The notes under the pieces are model-generated. The model saw only the letters and a list, made by a program, of their open reading frames with translations. It was not told where the DNA came from and searched no databases. From Sphingobium lactosutens DS20 (GTDB lineage: Bacteria; Pseudomonadota; Alphaproteobacteria; Sphingomonadales; Sphingomonadaceae), in assembly GCF_000445105.1 (NCBI RefSeq), contig NZ_ATDP01000101.1:229249-293248 (forward strand): a stretch of 64,000 bases of DNA, written 5' to 3'. Positions 44,224 to 52,711 of the stretch are shown piece by piece. The translations under genes were made by a program, and so were the position numbers. Each line of letters starts with the position of its first letter. The first letter of the stretch is position 1.

Positions 44224-46742
44224 GCGACCTCCGGGAACAGGCCGATGGTGGCATAGGTGACGACCGCGCTCAGCGCGTAGAAATGCATATAGACGCTGAC
44301 GTTGCGCAAGTCGGCATCATGATGCGGGTCCATCTTGCCGGCCAGGCTGCGCGCCAGCGCATAGCCCTGCATGATGGCCGCCACGCCGGCATGAGCGCTG
44401 GTCCAGATGGCCAGCGTCCAGACAATAGCGGGATAGCTGTGCGCTTGCGGGTCAAGGCCGCTGATCCACGGCCCGGCCAGTCCCGCGCCGACCCCCGCGA
44501 TACTGAGCATGATGCCAAGCAGGAGCAGGATGCGGGCCGCTGCCACGCGGCCGCGTGCATGGATGTCGCGCGCGCCGATCGTCGCCAGCCAACCGATGAC
44601 CCCGACCGCCAGCGCGATCATCGGCCATAAAATGCCCGGTCCATCGGCCATAGAGGCCGGCGGAAAATCGGCATGGCGCGTCCAGAAGAAGAAATAGCCG
44701 AAGACCAGGCCGGAAAAAGCCGTGGCGTCGGCCATCATCGTGATGAACATGGCCCACCAGCCAGGCGCGGCGGGCCCGGATAGATAGAGCGGCAATTCCA
44801 GGCCATGGCCGATAGGCTTGCAAGGCTTTTCGGGAATTTCTGCGGTGCCGGTCCACAACCACCAGAGGGTGCAGGCCAAAGTCGCGATGCCGCAGGCCAG
44901 CGCCGCCCAATAGAGATGATAGGTGGTGAGAATAAACACCCCGCCCAGCGCGATGGCCGTCAGCATCGGTTTGACGCTGGGCGTGCCCAGCCGGATGACG
45001 GCAAGAGGCCGCGCGTCGAGGACAGTGGTCACGATCGTTTCCCGCCGCCCCTCTTCCGCATCGGGTAGGAAGAACCGCCCTTCGTCCACCTTCCTGACGA
45101 AATCGGGCTGGTCCCAGATGGGATAGCGGCTTTCCACCAAAGGTACGGACCGTATGCCCCAATCCTCGTCATCGGGGTGTGCCAGCCATTCAAGCGTGCC
45201 CGCGTTCCAGGGATTGCGCGGCGCCTTGGCCCGACGGGGCGACAGCGTGAGATCGACGCAGATGACAGCGACGCCGGCCGCGAACAGATAGGCGCCGGCG
45301 GTCGACATGAGATTGAGGCCGCCAAGCCCCAGCTCCGCCGGATAGGTGAAGACGCGGCGCGGCATGCCCATCAGGCCCGACAGATGCATCGGAAAGAAGG
45401 TGAGGTTCGCGCCAGCAAACAACATCCAGAAGGCGATGCGTCCCAGCCGGTCGGACAGTTTCTTGCCAGTGATTAGCGGCCAATAATAATAAAGTCCGGC
45501 AAAGAGCGGCATCAACGTCCCGCCGATGAGGACGTAATGGAGATGCGCGACGATGAAATAGCTGTCATGCGCCTGCCAGTCGAAGGGCGCGACCGCCACC
45601 ATCACGCCGGTAAGGCCGCCGATCACGAAGATGGCGAGGCTGCCCGTGGCATAGAGCAGCGGCGTCGACCAGGTGACGCGGCCGGCCCAGAGCGTCGCGA
45701 TGAACACGAAAATCTGAACGCCCGTGGGGATCGCCACAGCCTCTGATGCGGCGGAGAAGAAGGCCAGGCTGATCTTGGGCAGTCCGGTCGTGAACATGTG
45801 GTGCACCCACAGGCCGAACGACAGGAACGCCGTCCCCACCGCCGCCAGCACGATCCACGGATAGCCCAGCAGATGCCGGTTGGCGAAGGTCGGCACCAGC
45901 ATCGCGAACAGGGCGATCGACGGCAGGAAGATGATGTAGACTTCGGGATGGCCAAAAATCCAGAAAAGATGCTGCCACAACAGCGGATCGCCGCCCCGGT
46001 TCGCGTCGAAAAAGGGCCAGTCGAGCAGCCGCTCCATTTCGAACAATATGTCGCCCGCGATCAGGGGCGGGAAAGCGAAAAGGATCATCACCGCGACAAC
46101 CAGGATATACCAGGCGTATAGTGGCATGAGGTTGAGCCGCATGCCCGGCGGCCGGCATTTGAGCACGCCCACGATCAGTTCGACGGCGGCGGCGACGGAC
46201 GATACTTCGATGAAGGACAGGCCCAGCATCCAGATGTCCGCGCCAAGGCCTGACAAGTCGGTCCGGGTCGTGAGCGGCGGGTACATGAACCAGCCGCCAT
46301 CGGGCGCGGCATTGAAGAAGATGGACCCGCTGACGAAAACCCCGCCGATCAGGAAGGACCAATAGCCAAAGGCGGACAGACGGGGAAAGGGCAGGTCGCG
46401 CGCGCCGAGCAATTGCGGCAGCAGGATGATCGACACCGCCTCGAACATCGGCACGGCGAAAAGAAACATCATCATCGAGCCGTGCAGGGTGAAAAGCTGA
46501 TTGAAGCTGTTCGCGCTCACCAGGTCATTGTCCGGGACGGCCAATTGCGTGCGCATGATGAGCGCCAGCACGCCGGCAAACAGCATGAAGCCAAATGCGG
46601 TCAGCACATACCAGACGCCGACCCGATTATTGTTGGTATCGGTCCAGCGCAGAAACAGTCCCTGGGGCGGTTTCCACACAGCCCGAAGCCTGTCTTCCTG
46701 CGCGGCCCGCAGTGCGGGATCGTCCTGATCGTGCAGGCTCAT
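44220..46742 (-). CDS. Cytochrome c oxidase fused subunit I + III
   Basis: Heme-copper oxidase in which subunit I (about 1-560) is fused to subunit III (about 625-840). Heme and copper ligands are present: His in LHGSMMM (His87), FGHPEVY (His265, Glu267, Tyr269), HH at 314-315, HLHY, and PRR near the propionates. Glu267 marks the A1 type. However the K-channel Lys of PTGVK is Gln343 here (PTGVQIF), and the D-channel Asp116 is kept while its companion Asn residues are replaced. It starts with an ATGA overlap after subunit II. The fused form resembles alternative CoxMNOP-type oxidases. Proton pumping is uncertain. Confidence 0.92.
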   Translation of the reverse strand: MSLHDQDDPALRAAQEDRLRAVWKPPQGLFLRWTDTNNNRVGVWYVLTAFGFMLFAGVLALIMRTQLAVPDNDLVSANSFNQLFTLHGSMMMFLFAVPMFEAVSIILLPQLLGARDLPFPRLSAFGYWSFLIGGVFVSGSIFFNAAPDGGWFMYPPLTTRTDLSGLGADIWMLGLSFIEVSSVAAAVELIVGVLKCRPPGMRLNLMPLYAWYILVVAVMILFAFPPLIAGDILFEMERLLDWPFFDANRGGDPLLWQHLFWIFGHPEVYIIFLPSIALFAMLVPTFANRHLLGYPWIVLAAVGTAFLSFGLWVHHMFTTGLPKISLAFFSAASEAVAIPTGVQIFVFIATLWAGRVTWSTPLLYATGSLAIFVIGGLTGVMVAVAPFDWQAHDSYFIVAHLHYVLIGGTLMPLFAGLYYYWPLITGKKLSDRLGRIAFWMLFAGANLTFFPMHLSGLMGMPRRVFTYPAELGLGGLNLMSTAGAYLFAAGVAVICVDLTLSPRRAKAPRNPWNAGTLEWLAHPDDEDWGIRSVPLVESRYPIWDQPDFVRKVDEGRFFLPDAEEGRRETIVTTVLDARPLAVIRLGTPSVKPMLTAIALGGVFILTTYHLYWAALACGIATLACTLWWLWTGTAEIPEKPCKPIGHGLELPLYLSGPAAPGWWAMFITMMADATAFSGLVFGYFFFWTRHADFPPASMADGPGILWPMIALAVGVIGWLATIGARDIHARGRVAAARILLLLGIMLSIAGVGAGLAGPWISGLDPQAHSYPAIVWTLAIWTSAHAGVAAIMQGYALARSLAGKMDPHHDADLRNVSVYMHFYALSAVVTYATIGLFPEVA

Positions 46743-47707
46743 TTCAACCCCTTGAGATAATCGGCGATCGCCAGCGCATCGGCAGCGCTGATCTGGGGAT
46801 AGGCCGGCATGCGGGCGCCCGGCTTGGCGACCTGGGGGGAGCGGATGAACGCTGCCACATTGGCGGGCGTTGGCGGCAATATGCCTGCACCCAATGTAGG
46901 CCGCTCGCCAAAACGGCTGAGGTCCGGGCCGATGTCGGCATCATGGGGCGTGCCGCGTATCGCGTGGCATCCGCCGCATCCATGCGCATCGAACAGCCTG
47001 GCTCCTCGTGAAGCGGTCACGCCTGTGCTTGCGGCTCTGCTTCGGGCCATCCACGCATCGAAATCGGCGCCGTCCATGGCCACGACATCAAAGGCCATCA
47101 GCGCGTGGCTGAGACCGCAAAATTCCGCACATATGCCGCGAAAGCGACCCGGCTTTTCCGCCTGCACCACCAGCCGGTTGGTGCGTCCGGGTATCATATC
47201 CATCTTGCCGGCCAGCCCGGGAATCCAGAAGCTATGAATGACGTCGCGTGCGGTGAGTTCGAAAATGACTGTTCGTCCGACGGGAATGCGCACTTCATTG
47301 GCCGACAACAATGGCGACAGGTCGCCAGCCGGATCATAGGCCACCCGCCACCAAAATTGTTCGCCATCCACCCGAATGGTCAGGTCGCCCGGAGCAGTGG
47401 CGCGCGGCCGCATCGCCGGCAGGGCGTAGATGAGCAGAGCCGTCAAAATCAAAGTCGGGCCGATCGCGCCAAGCCACAGGACCATCCGCATGCCGCCATC
47501 ATGGCTGAGCCGGCCTTCGGGCGCACGCACAGCGCGAACATACAACATTACCATGATCGCGACGATAAGGACGGCGCCGATGGTCAACACCAGCGCCATC
47601 TGGCGCACGGCGCGCGCTTCTGCGCCGAAGACATGAAGGGTCGATTGCTCTGCATTGCAGGCGGTCAGGCCGGCCACCAGCAACGCCCAGAGCCACGGAT
47701 TGCGCAT
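46739..47707 (-). CDS. Cytochrome c oxidase subunit II with fused cytochrome c (CoxM-like)
   Basis: Lipoprotein-type subunit II: lipobox LTAC (Cys17), two membrane helices (38-57, 78-96), a cupredoxin domain with complete CuA ligands (His158, Cys193, Glu195, Cys197, His201 and Met204 in CAEFCGLSHALM), and a C-terminal cytochrome c domain (heme site CGGCH, 244-248). This is the caa3/CoxM layout, in which the fused heme accepts electrons directly. It is the first gene of a run whose members overlap by ATGA or GTGA: subunit II, subunit I+III, small protein, CtaG-like, triheme cytochrome. 322 aa. The promoter must lie in the gap up to 47887. Confidence 0.92.
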   Translation of the reverse strand: MRNPWLWALLVAGLTACNAEQSTLHVFGAEARAVRQMALVLTIGAVLIVAIMVMLYVRAVRAPEGRLSHDGGMRMVLWLGAIGPTLILTALLIYALPAMRPRATAPGDLTIRVDGEQFWWRVAYDPAGDLSPLLSANEVRIPVGRTVIFELTARDVIHSFWIPGLAGKMDMIPGRTNRLVVQAEKPGRFRGICAEFCGLSHALMAFDVVAMDGADFDAWMARSRAASTGVTASRGARLFDAHGCGGCHAIRGTPHDADIGPDLSRFGERPTLGAGILPPTPANVAAFIRSPQVAKPGARMPAYPQISAADALAIADYLKGLK

Positions 47708-47886
47708 AGCGCGAGATTACCCCTTTCATGCCGCATCGACAGTGCGTTTTGATGGCCGAACACATGAGCAGCCGTCCGGTTCAATTATTTCTGCTTCGTA
47801 ACAAGCGGCGGCTGCCGAAGACGCCGCGCAACCAAAGCGCGCGCCAGGGATTGCGCTTCTGTCATCCTTCGACCGGGAGTTCCCCC

Positions 47887-48315
47887 TTGCCCAGTGTTCC
47901 GCCGCATCGCCGGCCTTTGCTGCATCCGATCCATGGCCTGCTGCTCGCCTGGCCGGTCGCGATGTTTCCCGCGGCGTTGATAAGCGACATCACCTACCTC
48001 CGAACGGCGGAAATCCAGTGGAGTAATTTTTCCGCCTGGCTGATCACCGGGGGATTGCTGGGCGGAGGATTTGCCCTGCTATGGAGCATCGTGGCGCTTT
48101 TCCGCCGCAGGGGCAGTGCCCGCTCCCGGATCGGCATCTGCGCCATTTTGCTGGTGCTGATGATGATAGCGGGCCTGGTCAACGCATTTCAGCATAGCCG
48201 CGACGGGTGGAGTTCGGTTGGCGCGACGGGCCTCATCCTGTCGATCATCAGCAGTATTTTCGCGATCGTCGCCGGTTGGATCGCTTTTGCAGGCTATCGG
48301 GAGGAACGGCCGTGA
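47887..48315 (+). CDS. DUF2231-like membrane protein
   Basis: Predicted membrane protein with four helices. The segment HPIHGLLLAWPVAMFPAALI near the N-terminus is a DUF2231-type signature (HPIHPLLVAFPIALF-like). The frame is open from 47728, but that would run into the cox promoter gap. TTG 47887 has GGGAG 7 nt upstream, so I choose it (about 142 aa). DUF2231 proteins are common and often sit near heme or sugar oxidoreductases, with no settled function. Its stop overlaps the GTG of the sorbosone-dehydrogenase-like gene, so both are co-translated. It may be the membrane partner of that enzyme. Confidence 0.75.
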   Translation: MPSVPPHRRPLLHPIHGLLLAWPVAMFPAALISDITYLRTAEIQWSNFSAWLITGGLLGGGFALLWSIVALFRRRGSARSRIGICAILLVLMMIAGLVNAFQHSRDGWSSVGATGLILSIISSIFAIVAGWIAFAGYREERP

Positions 48316-49607
48316 AGAAACATGCAGTATGGCTCTGCGCCGGCCTGCTCACTCTGACGGCGTGCGGCAAGAGCGATCCCGGCCTTAATCAAACCGGCCC
48401 GCAGCCCGATTTGCCAGACCAGCGACAGACGCTGCTGCCGCCGATGAAGATTGCCACGCCTGTGGGATGGGGTAGCGACAAGCCGACCGCGCCCAAGGGC
48501 TTCACCGTCACGGCATTGGCCACCGGCCTTGCCATTCCGCGTCAGACGCTCGTTCTGCCCAATGGCGACATATTGGTCGCCGAAGGGTCCGGTGGCGGCG
48601 CCCCGGCGCTTCGGCCCAAGGACGTGATCGCCACCTATATCAAGGCGATGGGCAAATCGTCGGTCAAGGGCGGCAACCGCATCACCTTGTTGCGGGATGC
48701 GGACAATGACGGTCGCGCCGAATTGCGCACCAGCTTCATCACGGGGCTTAACGCGCCCTATGGCCTGGCCTATGTCGACGGGCAGATCTATGTGGCGGCT
48801 CAGGACGCGCTTTTGCGCTTTCCCTATCGCGAGGGCATGACGCGCATCACCTCGCCGGGCGTGGAGGTTCTCCCCCTGCCGTCCTACATCAATCATCACT
48901 GGACCAAATCCCTGACCGCCGGACCGGACGGCTCGAAACTCTATGTCGGCATCGGCTCCAACAGCAATGTGGGCGAGCGCGGGATGGGGATCGAGCAGGA
49001 TCGGGCGGTGATCTGGGAAATCGACCGGCAAAGCGGCATGCATCGCACCTATGCGTCGGGCATCCGAAACCCCACCGCACTGGCCATCGAACCGCGCTCG
49101 CAGCGGCTATGGGCCGTCGTCAACGAACGCGACGAACTGGGGCCGCAGCTGGTCCCCGATTATCTGACGGGCGTTCGTCCTGGCGCCTTCTACGGCTGGC
49201 CCTACAGCTATTGGGGTCAGAATGTCGACCCGCGCGTCCGACCGCAAAAGTCCGACATGGTCCGCAAGGCGATCCGCCCGGACTATGCGCTTGGGTCCCA
49301 TGTCGCGGCTTTAGGCGTGAGTTTCACCACCGATGGCGGCTTTGGCGGCGGCTTTTCCGAAGGTGCGTTCGTTGGAGAGCATGGCAGCTGGAACCGGCAG
49401 GATCTGGCAGGCTACAAGGTCGTCTGGGTGCCCTTTGCCAATGGCCGCCCGTCCGGTGAGCCGCAGGATTTCCTGACCGGCTTCATCAAGGGCGATCACG
49501 CCCGGGGCCGCCCGGTCGGTGTCACCTTCGACCCGGTTCACAAAGCGCTGATCGTGGCGGATGACGTCTCCAACACTGTTTGGAGAGTGGCGCCCGATGG
49601 GCGATGA
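48312..49607 (+). CDS. Sorbosone-dehydrogenase-like beta-propeller lipoprotein
   Basis: Exported PQQ-dependent-sugar-dehydrogenase-type beta-propeller. GTG start overlaps the DUF2231 stop. The N-terminus is a lipoprotein signal (LLTLTACGKS). Repeats typical of the family are RQTLVLPNGDILVAEGSGGG, LRDADNDGRAE, LNAPYGLAYVDGQIYVAA, PDGSKLYVGIGSNSN and YASGIRNPTALA, with GEHGSWNR near the C-terminus. The class is annotated as L-sorbosone dehydrogenase, but many members act on other sugars. It would deliver electrons to the periplasmic chain, in keeping with the adjacent oxidase operon on the other strand. Length 431 aa. Substrate unproven. Confidence 0.85.
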   Translation: MKKHAVWLCAGLLTLTACGKSDPGLNQTGPQPDLPDQRQTLLPPMKIATPVGWGSDKPTAPKGFTVTALATGLAIPRQTLVLPNGDILVAEGSGGGAPALRPKDVIATYIKAMGKSSVKGGNRITLLRDADNDGRAELRTSFITGLNAPYGLAYVDGQIYVAAQDALLRFPYREGMTRITSPGVEVLPLPSYINHHWTKSLTAGPDGSKLYVGIGSNSNVGERGMGIEQDRAVIWEIDRQSGMHRTYASGIRNPTALAIEPRSQRLWAVVNERDELGPQLVPDYLTGVRPGAFYGWPYSYWGQNVDPRVRPQKSDMVRKAIRPDYALGSHVAALGVSFTTDGGFGGGFSEGAFVGEHGSWNRQDLAGYKVVWVPFANGRPSGEPQDFLTGFIKGDHARGRPVGVTFDPVHKALIVADDVSNTVWRVAPDGR

Positions 49608-49650
49608 CTTCGCCACAAAGTTTGGAAGCCCATTCGCGCTCACATCAAAT

Positions 49651-49664
49651 AGTTATCGCTAACA
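49651..49664. promoter_or_regulatory. Candidate LacI-type operator upstream of MFS gene (distal)
   Basis: AGTTATCGCTAACA fits the GTTAnCGnTAAC pattern of LacI-type operators in alphaproteobacteria; the Caulobacter xylose repressor recognises a similar TGTTAGCGCTACCA. It lies 178 nt before the MFS start in a 230-nt gap with no gene. Together with 49821-49834 it may allow looping or dual repression by the downstream LacI protein. Confidence 0.5.
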
Positions 49665-49820
49665 CCGAGGGTTGGTGGATATGGGCATAACGATGTAGAG
49701 CGGCAAAAAACGAACCGTTGGTTAGCCGGTAGACCTCTCTCCGGCATATCAAGCCGGCGTCTAGCCATCCTTGCCGACCTTTGTCCCATATACGACCTCA
49801 AGCCTATCGACGCGCCGTGA

Positions 49821-49834
49821 TGATAGCGTTAACG
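49821..49834. promoter_or_regulatory. Candidate LacI-type operator upstream of MFS gene (proximal)
   Basis: TGATAGCGTTAACG shares 11 of 14 bases with the same operator pattern and ends 7 nt before the MFS ATG at 49842. A repressor bound here would block the start region itself. No ribosome-binding site is visible, so the transcript may be leaderless or start just inside. Confidence 0.5.
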
Positions 49835-49841
49835 TTTGCCG

Positions 49842-51083
49842 ATGCGTCTCTTGATGAAATTCCGCTGGACCATCATTGGCCTGTTTGTCGGTGCCATGAT
49901 CCTTAATTACATGGCCCGTTCGATCATGGGCGTCGCCGCGCCCGTCATTCTGACCGAGCAGGCTATCACCACGGTCGAATATGGCTGGATCACTGGCGCT
50001 TTCCAGTTGGGCGTCATGCTACAGCCGATCGCGGGCTATTTTCTCGACAGCATTGGCCTGCGGATCGGGTTCGCAATTGCAGTTGCGGCCTGGTCAGTCG
50101 TGACCATGGCGCACGCCTTTGCGAACGGATGGCTCGGTTTCGCTGCGTTGCGCGGCTTGCTCGGCCTCGCTGAAGGTTCCGCGCAACCGGCCGGACAGAA
50201 ATTGATTGCGGAATGGTTTCCCGCGCGCGAGCGCGGCCTTGCAGGCGGCATCTACAATATTGGAGCGTCCTTCGGCGCGGTATTTGCGCCCCCCCTGGTG
50301 GCGTGGGCGGTCATGACACAAAGCTGGCGACTGGCATTCGTGATCGCCGGCGGCATCGGCATGCTTTGGGCGCTTATCTGGTATCTCTACTATAACATTC
50401 CCGCCAAGCATCCGAGATTGAGTGGAGAAGAGCGCGCTTACATTCTGACCGGCCAGGAAGCACGTCTTGCGCAGCGCACTGCGCGACCATCCATATGGGC
50501 GCTGGCGCGTCGACGCGATCTTTGGGGGATCGCACTTCCGCGCCTGCTCGCCGATCCAGTATGGGGCATGCTGTCCTTCTGGATGCCACTCTATCTGGCG
50601 CGCGAGCGCGGCTTTGATCTGACCCAGATCGCGCTGTTCGCCTGGCTCCCCTTTCTGGCCGCCGATTTGGGTTGCCTATTTGGTCCAGCGGTCGTCACTT
50701 TTCTTCAGAGGCGCGGCATCGACCTTATCGATGCACGGCGCTGGGCCTTTACGCTTGGCGCCTTGTTGATGACGGGCATGGCCTTCGTCGGACTCGCCAC
50801 AAACCCTTATGCGGCTATCGCATTGCTGTGCCTTGGCGGTTTCGCTCATCAGACCTTGTCCGTCACCGTCATCACCATGGCCTCCGACCTCTTTAACCGC
50901 AACGAGGTCGCCACGGCAGCCGGAATGGCAGGACTGGCGGGCAATCTGGGGGTCCTCATCTTTTCGCTGCTGCTCGGCCAGATGGTCGATCAGGTGGGGT
51001 ATGTGCCCTTTTTCATCCTCCTGGGCGTCCTCGACCTCGTCGGGGCCGTGCTTTTATGGACATTGGTGCGCAAGCCAACATGA
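49842..51083 (+). CDS. MFS sugar/uronate transporter (ACS type)
   Basis: Twelve-helix major facilitator transporter, about 413 aa. The frame opens at a TTG (49836); I choose ATG 49842 (MRLLMKFRW), but no ribosome site is seen. Family marks are ILNYMARSIMGVAAP in helix 1, ALRGLLGLAEGSAQPAGQKL in helix 4 (anion:cation-symporter style) and ARERGLAGGIYNIGASFGAV. This subfamily includes hexuronate and glucarate carriers, so with GH115 and GH43 nearby the likely cargo is glucuronate or aldouronate/xylo-oligosaccharide. Its stop overlaps the GH43 ATG (ATGA). Two operator candidates precede it. Confidence 0.88.
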   Translation: MRLLMKFRWTIIGLFVGAMILNYMARSIMGVAAPVILTEQAITTVEYGWITGAFQLGVMLQPIAGYFLDSIGLRIGFAIAVAAWSVVTMAHAFANGWLGFAALRGLLGLAEGSAQPAGQKLIAEWFPARERGLAGGIYNIGASFGAVFAPPLVAWAVMTQSWRLAFVIAGGIGMLWALIWYLYYNIPAKHPRLSGEERAYILTGQEARLAQRTARPSIWALARRRDLWGIALPRLLADPVWGMLSFWMPLYLARERGFDLTQIALFAWLPFLAADLGCLFGPAVVTFLQRRGIDLIDARRWAFTLGALLMTGMAFVGLATNPYAAIALLCLGGFAHQTLSVTVITMASDLFNRNEVATAAGMAGLAGNLGVLIFSLLLGQMVDQVGYVPFFILLGVLDLVGAVLLWTLVRKPT

Positions 51084-52711
51084 CACATATTTCGAACCCG
51101 ATCCTGCGGGGGTTCAATCCCGATCCCTCGATCCTGCGTGTGGGTGATGATTTCTACATCGCCACGTCAACTTTCGAATGGTATCCGGGCGTCCAGATCC
51201 ACCATAGCCGTGACCTTGTACACTGGCGATTGGCCGCGCGGCCGCTCGCCCGAGCATGCCAATTGGATATGCGGGGAAACCCCGATAGTTGCGGGGTATG
51301 GGCGCCTGACCTAAGCTATTGCGACGGTCGCTTCTGGCTGATTTATACGGATGTGAAACGCTACGGCACTACGACCGTCAATGGAGCGAAGGGCGTTTCG
51401 CTTCGCGATTTCCCGAATTTCGTCGTCACTTGCGAAACAATTGACGGGCAATGGTCCGATGCCGTCCATCTGAACAATAGTGGCTTTGACCCGGCCCTGT
51501 TTCATGATGACGATGGCCGCAGCTGGATGCTCAACATGCTGTGGGACCACAGGCCCGGCCGCGGCAGATTTGCCGGCATTCAGGCCCAGCAAATGGATCG
51601 CGCGACGATGCGACTGGTGGGCGAGCCCCATCTGATTTTCGAGGGCACCGAACTCGGCTTCACAGAGGGGCCACATCTGTACAAGAAAGACGGCTATTAT
51701 CACCTTTTGGTCGCTGAAGGCGGCACGGGATGGGATCATGCCGTCGTCATGGCGCGATCCCGCGACCTTTTGGGTCCTTATGCCGTACACCCTGACCAGA
51801 CGGTTCTGACAGCGTCAGGCAGTACCGATGCCCCGCTGACGCGCGCAGGGCACGGAGACCTGGTTCATCTGCCGGACGGCACGCCGTGGCTGGCCTACCT
51901 CTGCGGTCGGCCGACGCCGGGACGCGCGCGCTGTATCATGGGTCGCGAAACCGCCATCCAGCCGATGCGCTGGGATGCCGACGGATGGCTGCGCACATTG
52001 GACGGCGATCAACGCCCAATGGCGACGCCATTGGCGCCCGACCTTCCATCCTGGCCGTGGCCAAACGATGCGTGGAACGGACAATTTGATGTCGAGGCGC
52101 TACCAACCATGTTCCAATGGCTGCGCAGCGCGGATCATGACCGATTGTTCAGCCTGTCGGCCCGTCGCGGAGCCTTGCGCCTGTTTGGGCGCGAAACCAT
52201 CGGCAGTCTATTTGAACAAAGCCTCGTCGCACGGCGCGTCGAACATCAAAAATTCACTGCTACAACGACGCTAGATTTTACGCCGTCCAGCTTCCAACAG
52301 GCTGCCGGTCTGGTGCTCTATTATAACAGCAGCAAATTTTATTATCTCGCGATTAGCGCCGACGCGGGCGGGCGTGTCCTGCAACTAATGACTGCATCAC
52401 CCGAGCCTGATGCGGGAATTACACTGGACGAGTTTGGCGATGTGCCGGATGGATTGATTGCCTTGCGCGCCGATCTGGATGGCGAAACAGTGCGCTTTTC
52501 CTGGTGCAGCGCAGACGCCGAGGTCTGGACGCATGTTGGCCCGCCGCTGGACTCCACCATATTGTCTGACGAGGCAACACTGCCCGGCCTCCCCAATTTT
52601 ACCGGGACATTCGTTGGCATGGCTTGTCAGGATTTATCCGGGGCCGGAGCGCCTGCCGATTTCCTGTCTTTCGTTTATGAAGGGCTGGAACAGGCGGGCG
52701 CTGTCGATTGA
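51080..52711 (+). CDS. GH43 beta-xylosidase / arabinofuranosidase
   Basis: Family GH43 inverting glycosidase, XynB-like. The start is ATG 51080 (MTHISNPILRGFNPDPS), overlapping the MFS stop. The five-bladed propeller catalytic residues are the general base Asp15 (FNPDPS), pKa modulator Asp137 (NNSGFDPALF) and general acid Glu196 (FTEGPHL). A C-terminal beta-sandwich domain (about 330-543) of the kind that completes the active site in GH43 xylosidases follows. No signal peptide is visible, so it is likely cytoplasmic and cleaves imported xylo-oligosaccharides. It converges with the LacI gene, overlapping it by 37 nt. Beta-xylosidase is preferred over arabinofuranosidase from length and sequence. 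Confidence 0.93.
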   Translation: MTHISNPILRGFNPDPSILRVGDDFYIATSTFEWYPGVQIHHSRDLVHWRLAARPLARACQLDMRGNPDSCGVWAPDLSYCDGRFWLIYTDVKRYGTTTVNGAKGVSLRDFPNFVVTCETIDGQWSDAVHLNNSGFDPALFHDDDGRSWMLNMLWDHRPGRGRFAGIQAQQMDRATMRLVGEPHLIFEGTELGFTEGPHLYKKDGYYHLLVAEGGTGWDHAVVMARSRDLLGPYAVHPDQTVLTASGSTDAPLTRAGHGDLVHLPDGTPWLAYLCGRPTPGRARCIMGRETAIQPMRWDADGWLRTLDGDQRPMATPLAPDLPSWPWPNDAWNGQFDVEALPTMFQWLRSADHDRLFSLSARRGALRLFGRETIGSLFEQSLVARRVEHQKFTATTTLDFTPSSFQQAAGLVLYYNSSKFYYLAISADAGGRVLQLMTASPEPDAGITLDEFGDVPDGLIALRADLDGETVRFSWCSADAEVWTHVGPPLDSTILSDEATLPGLPNFTGTFVGMACQDLSGAGAPADFLSFVYEGLEQAGAVD

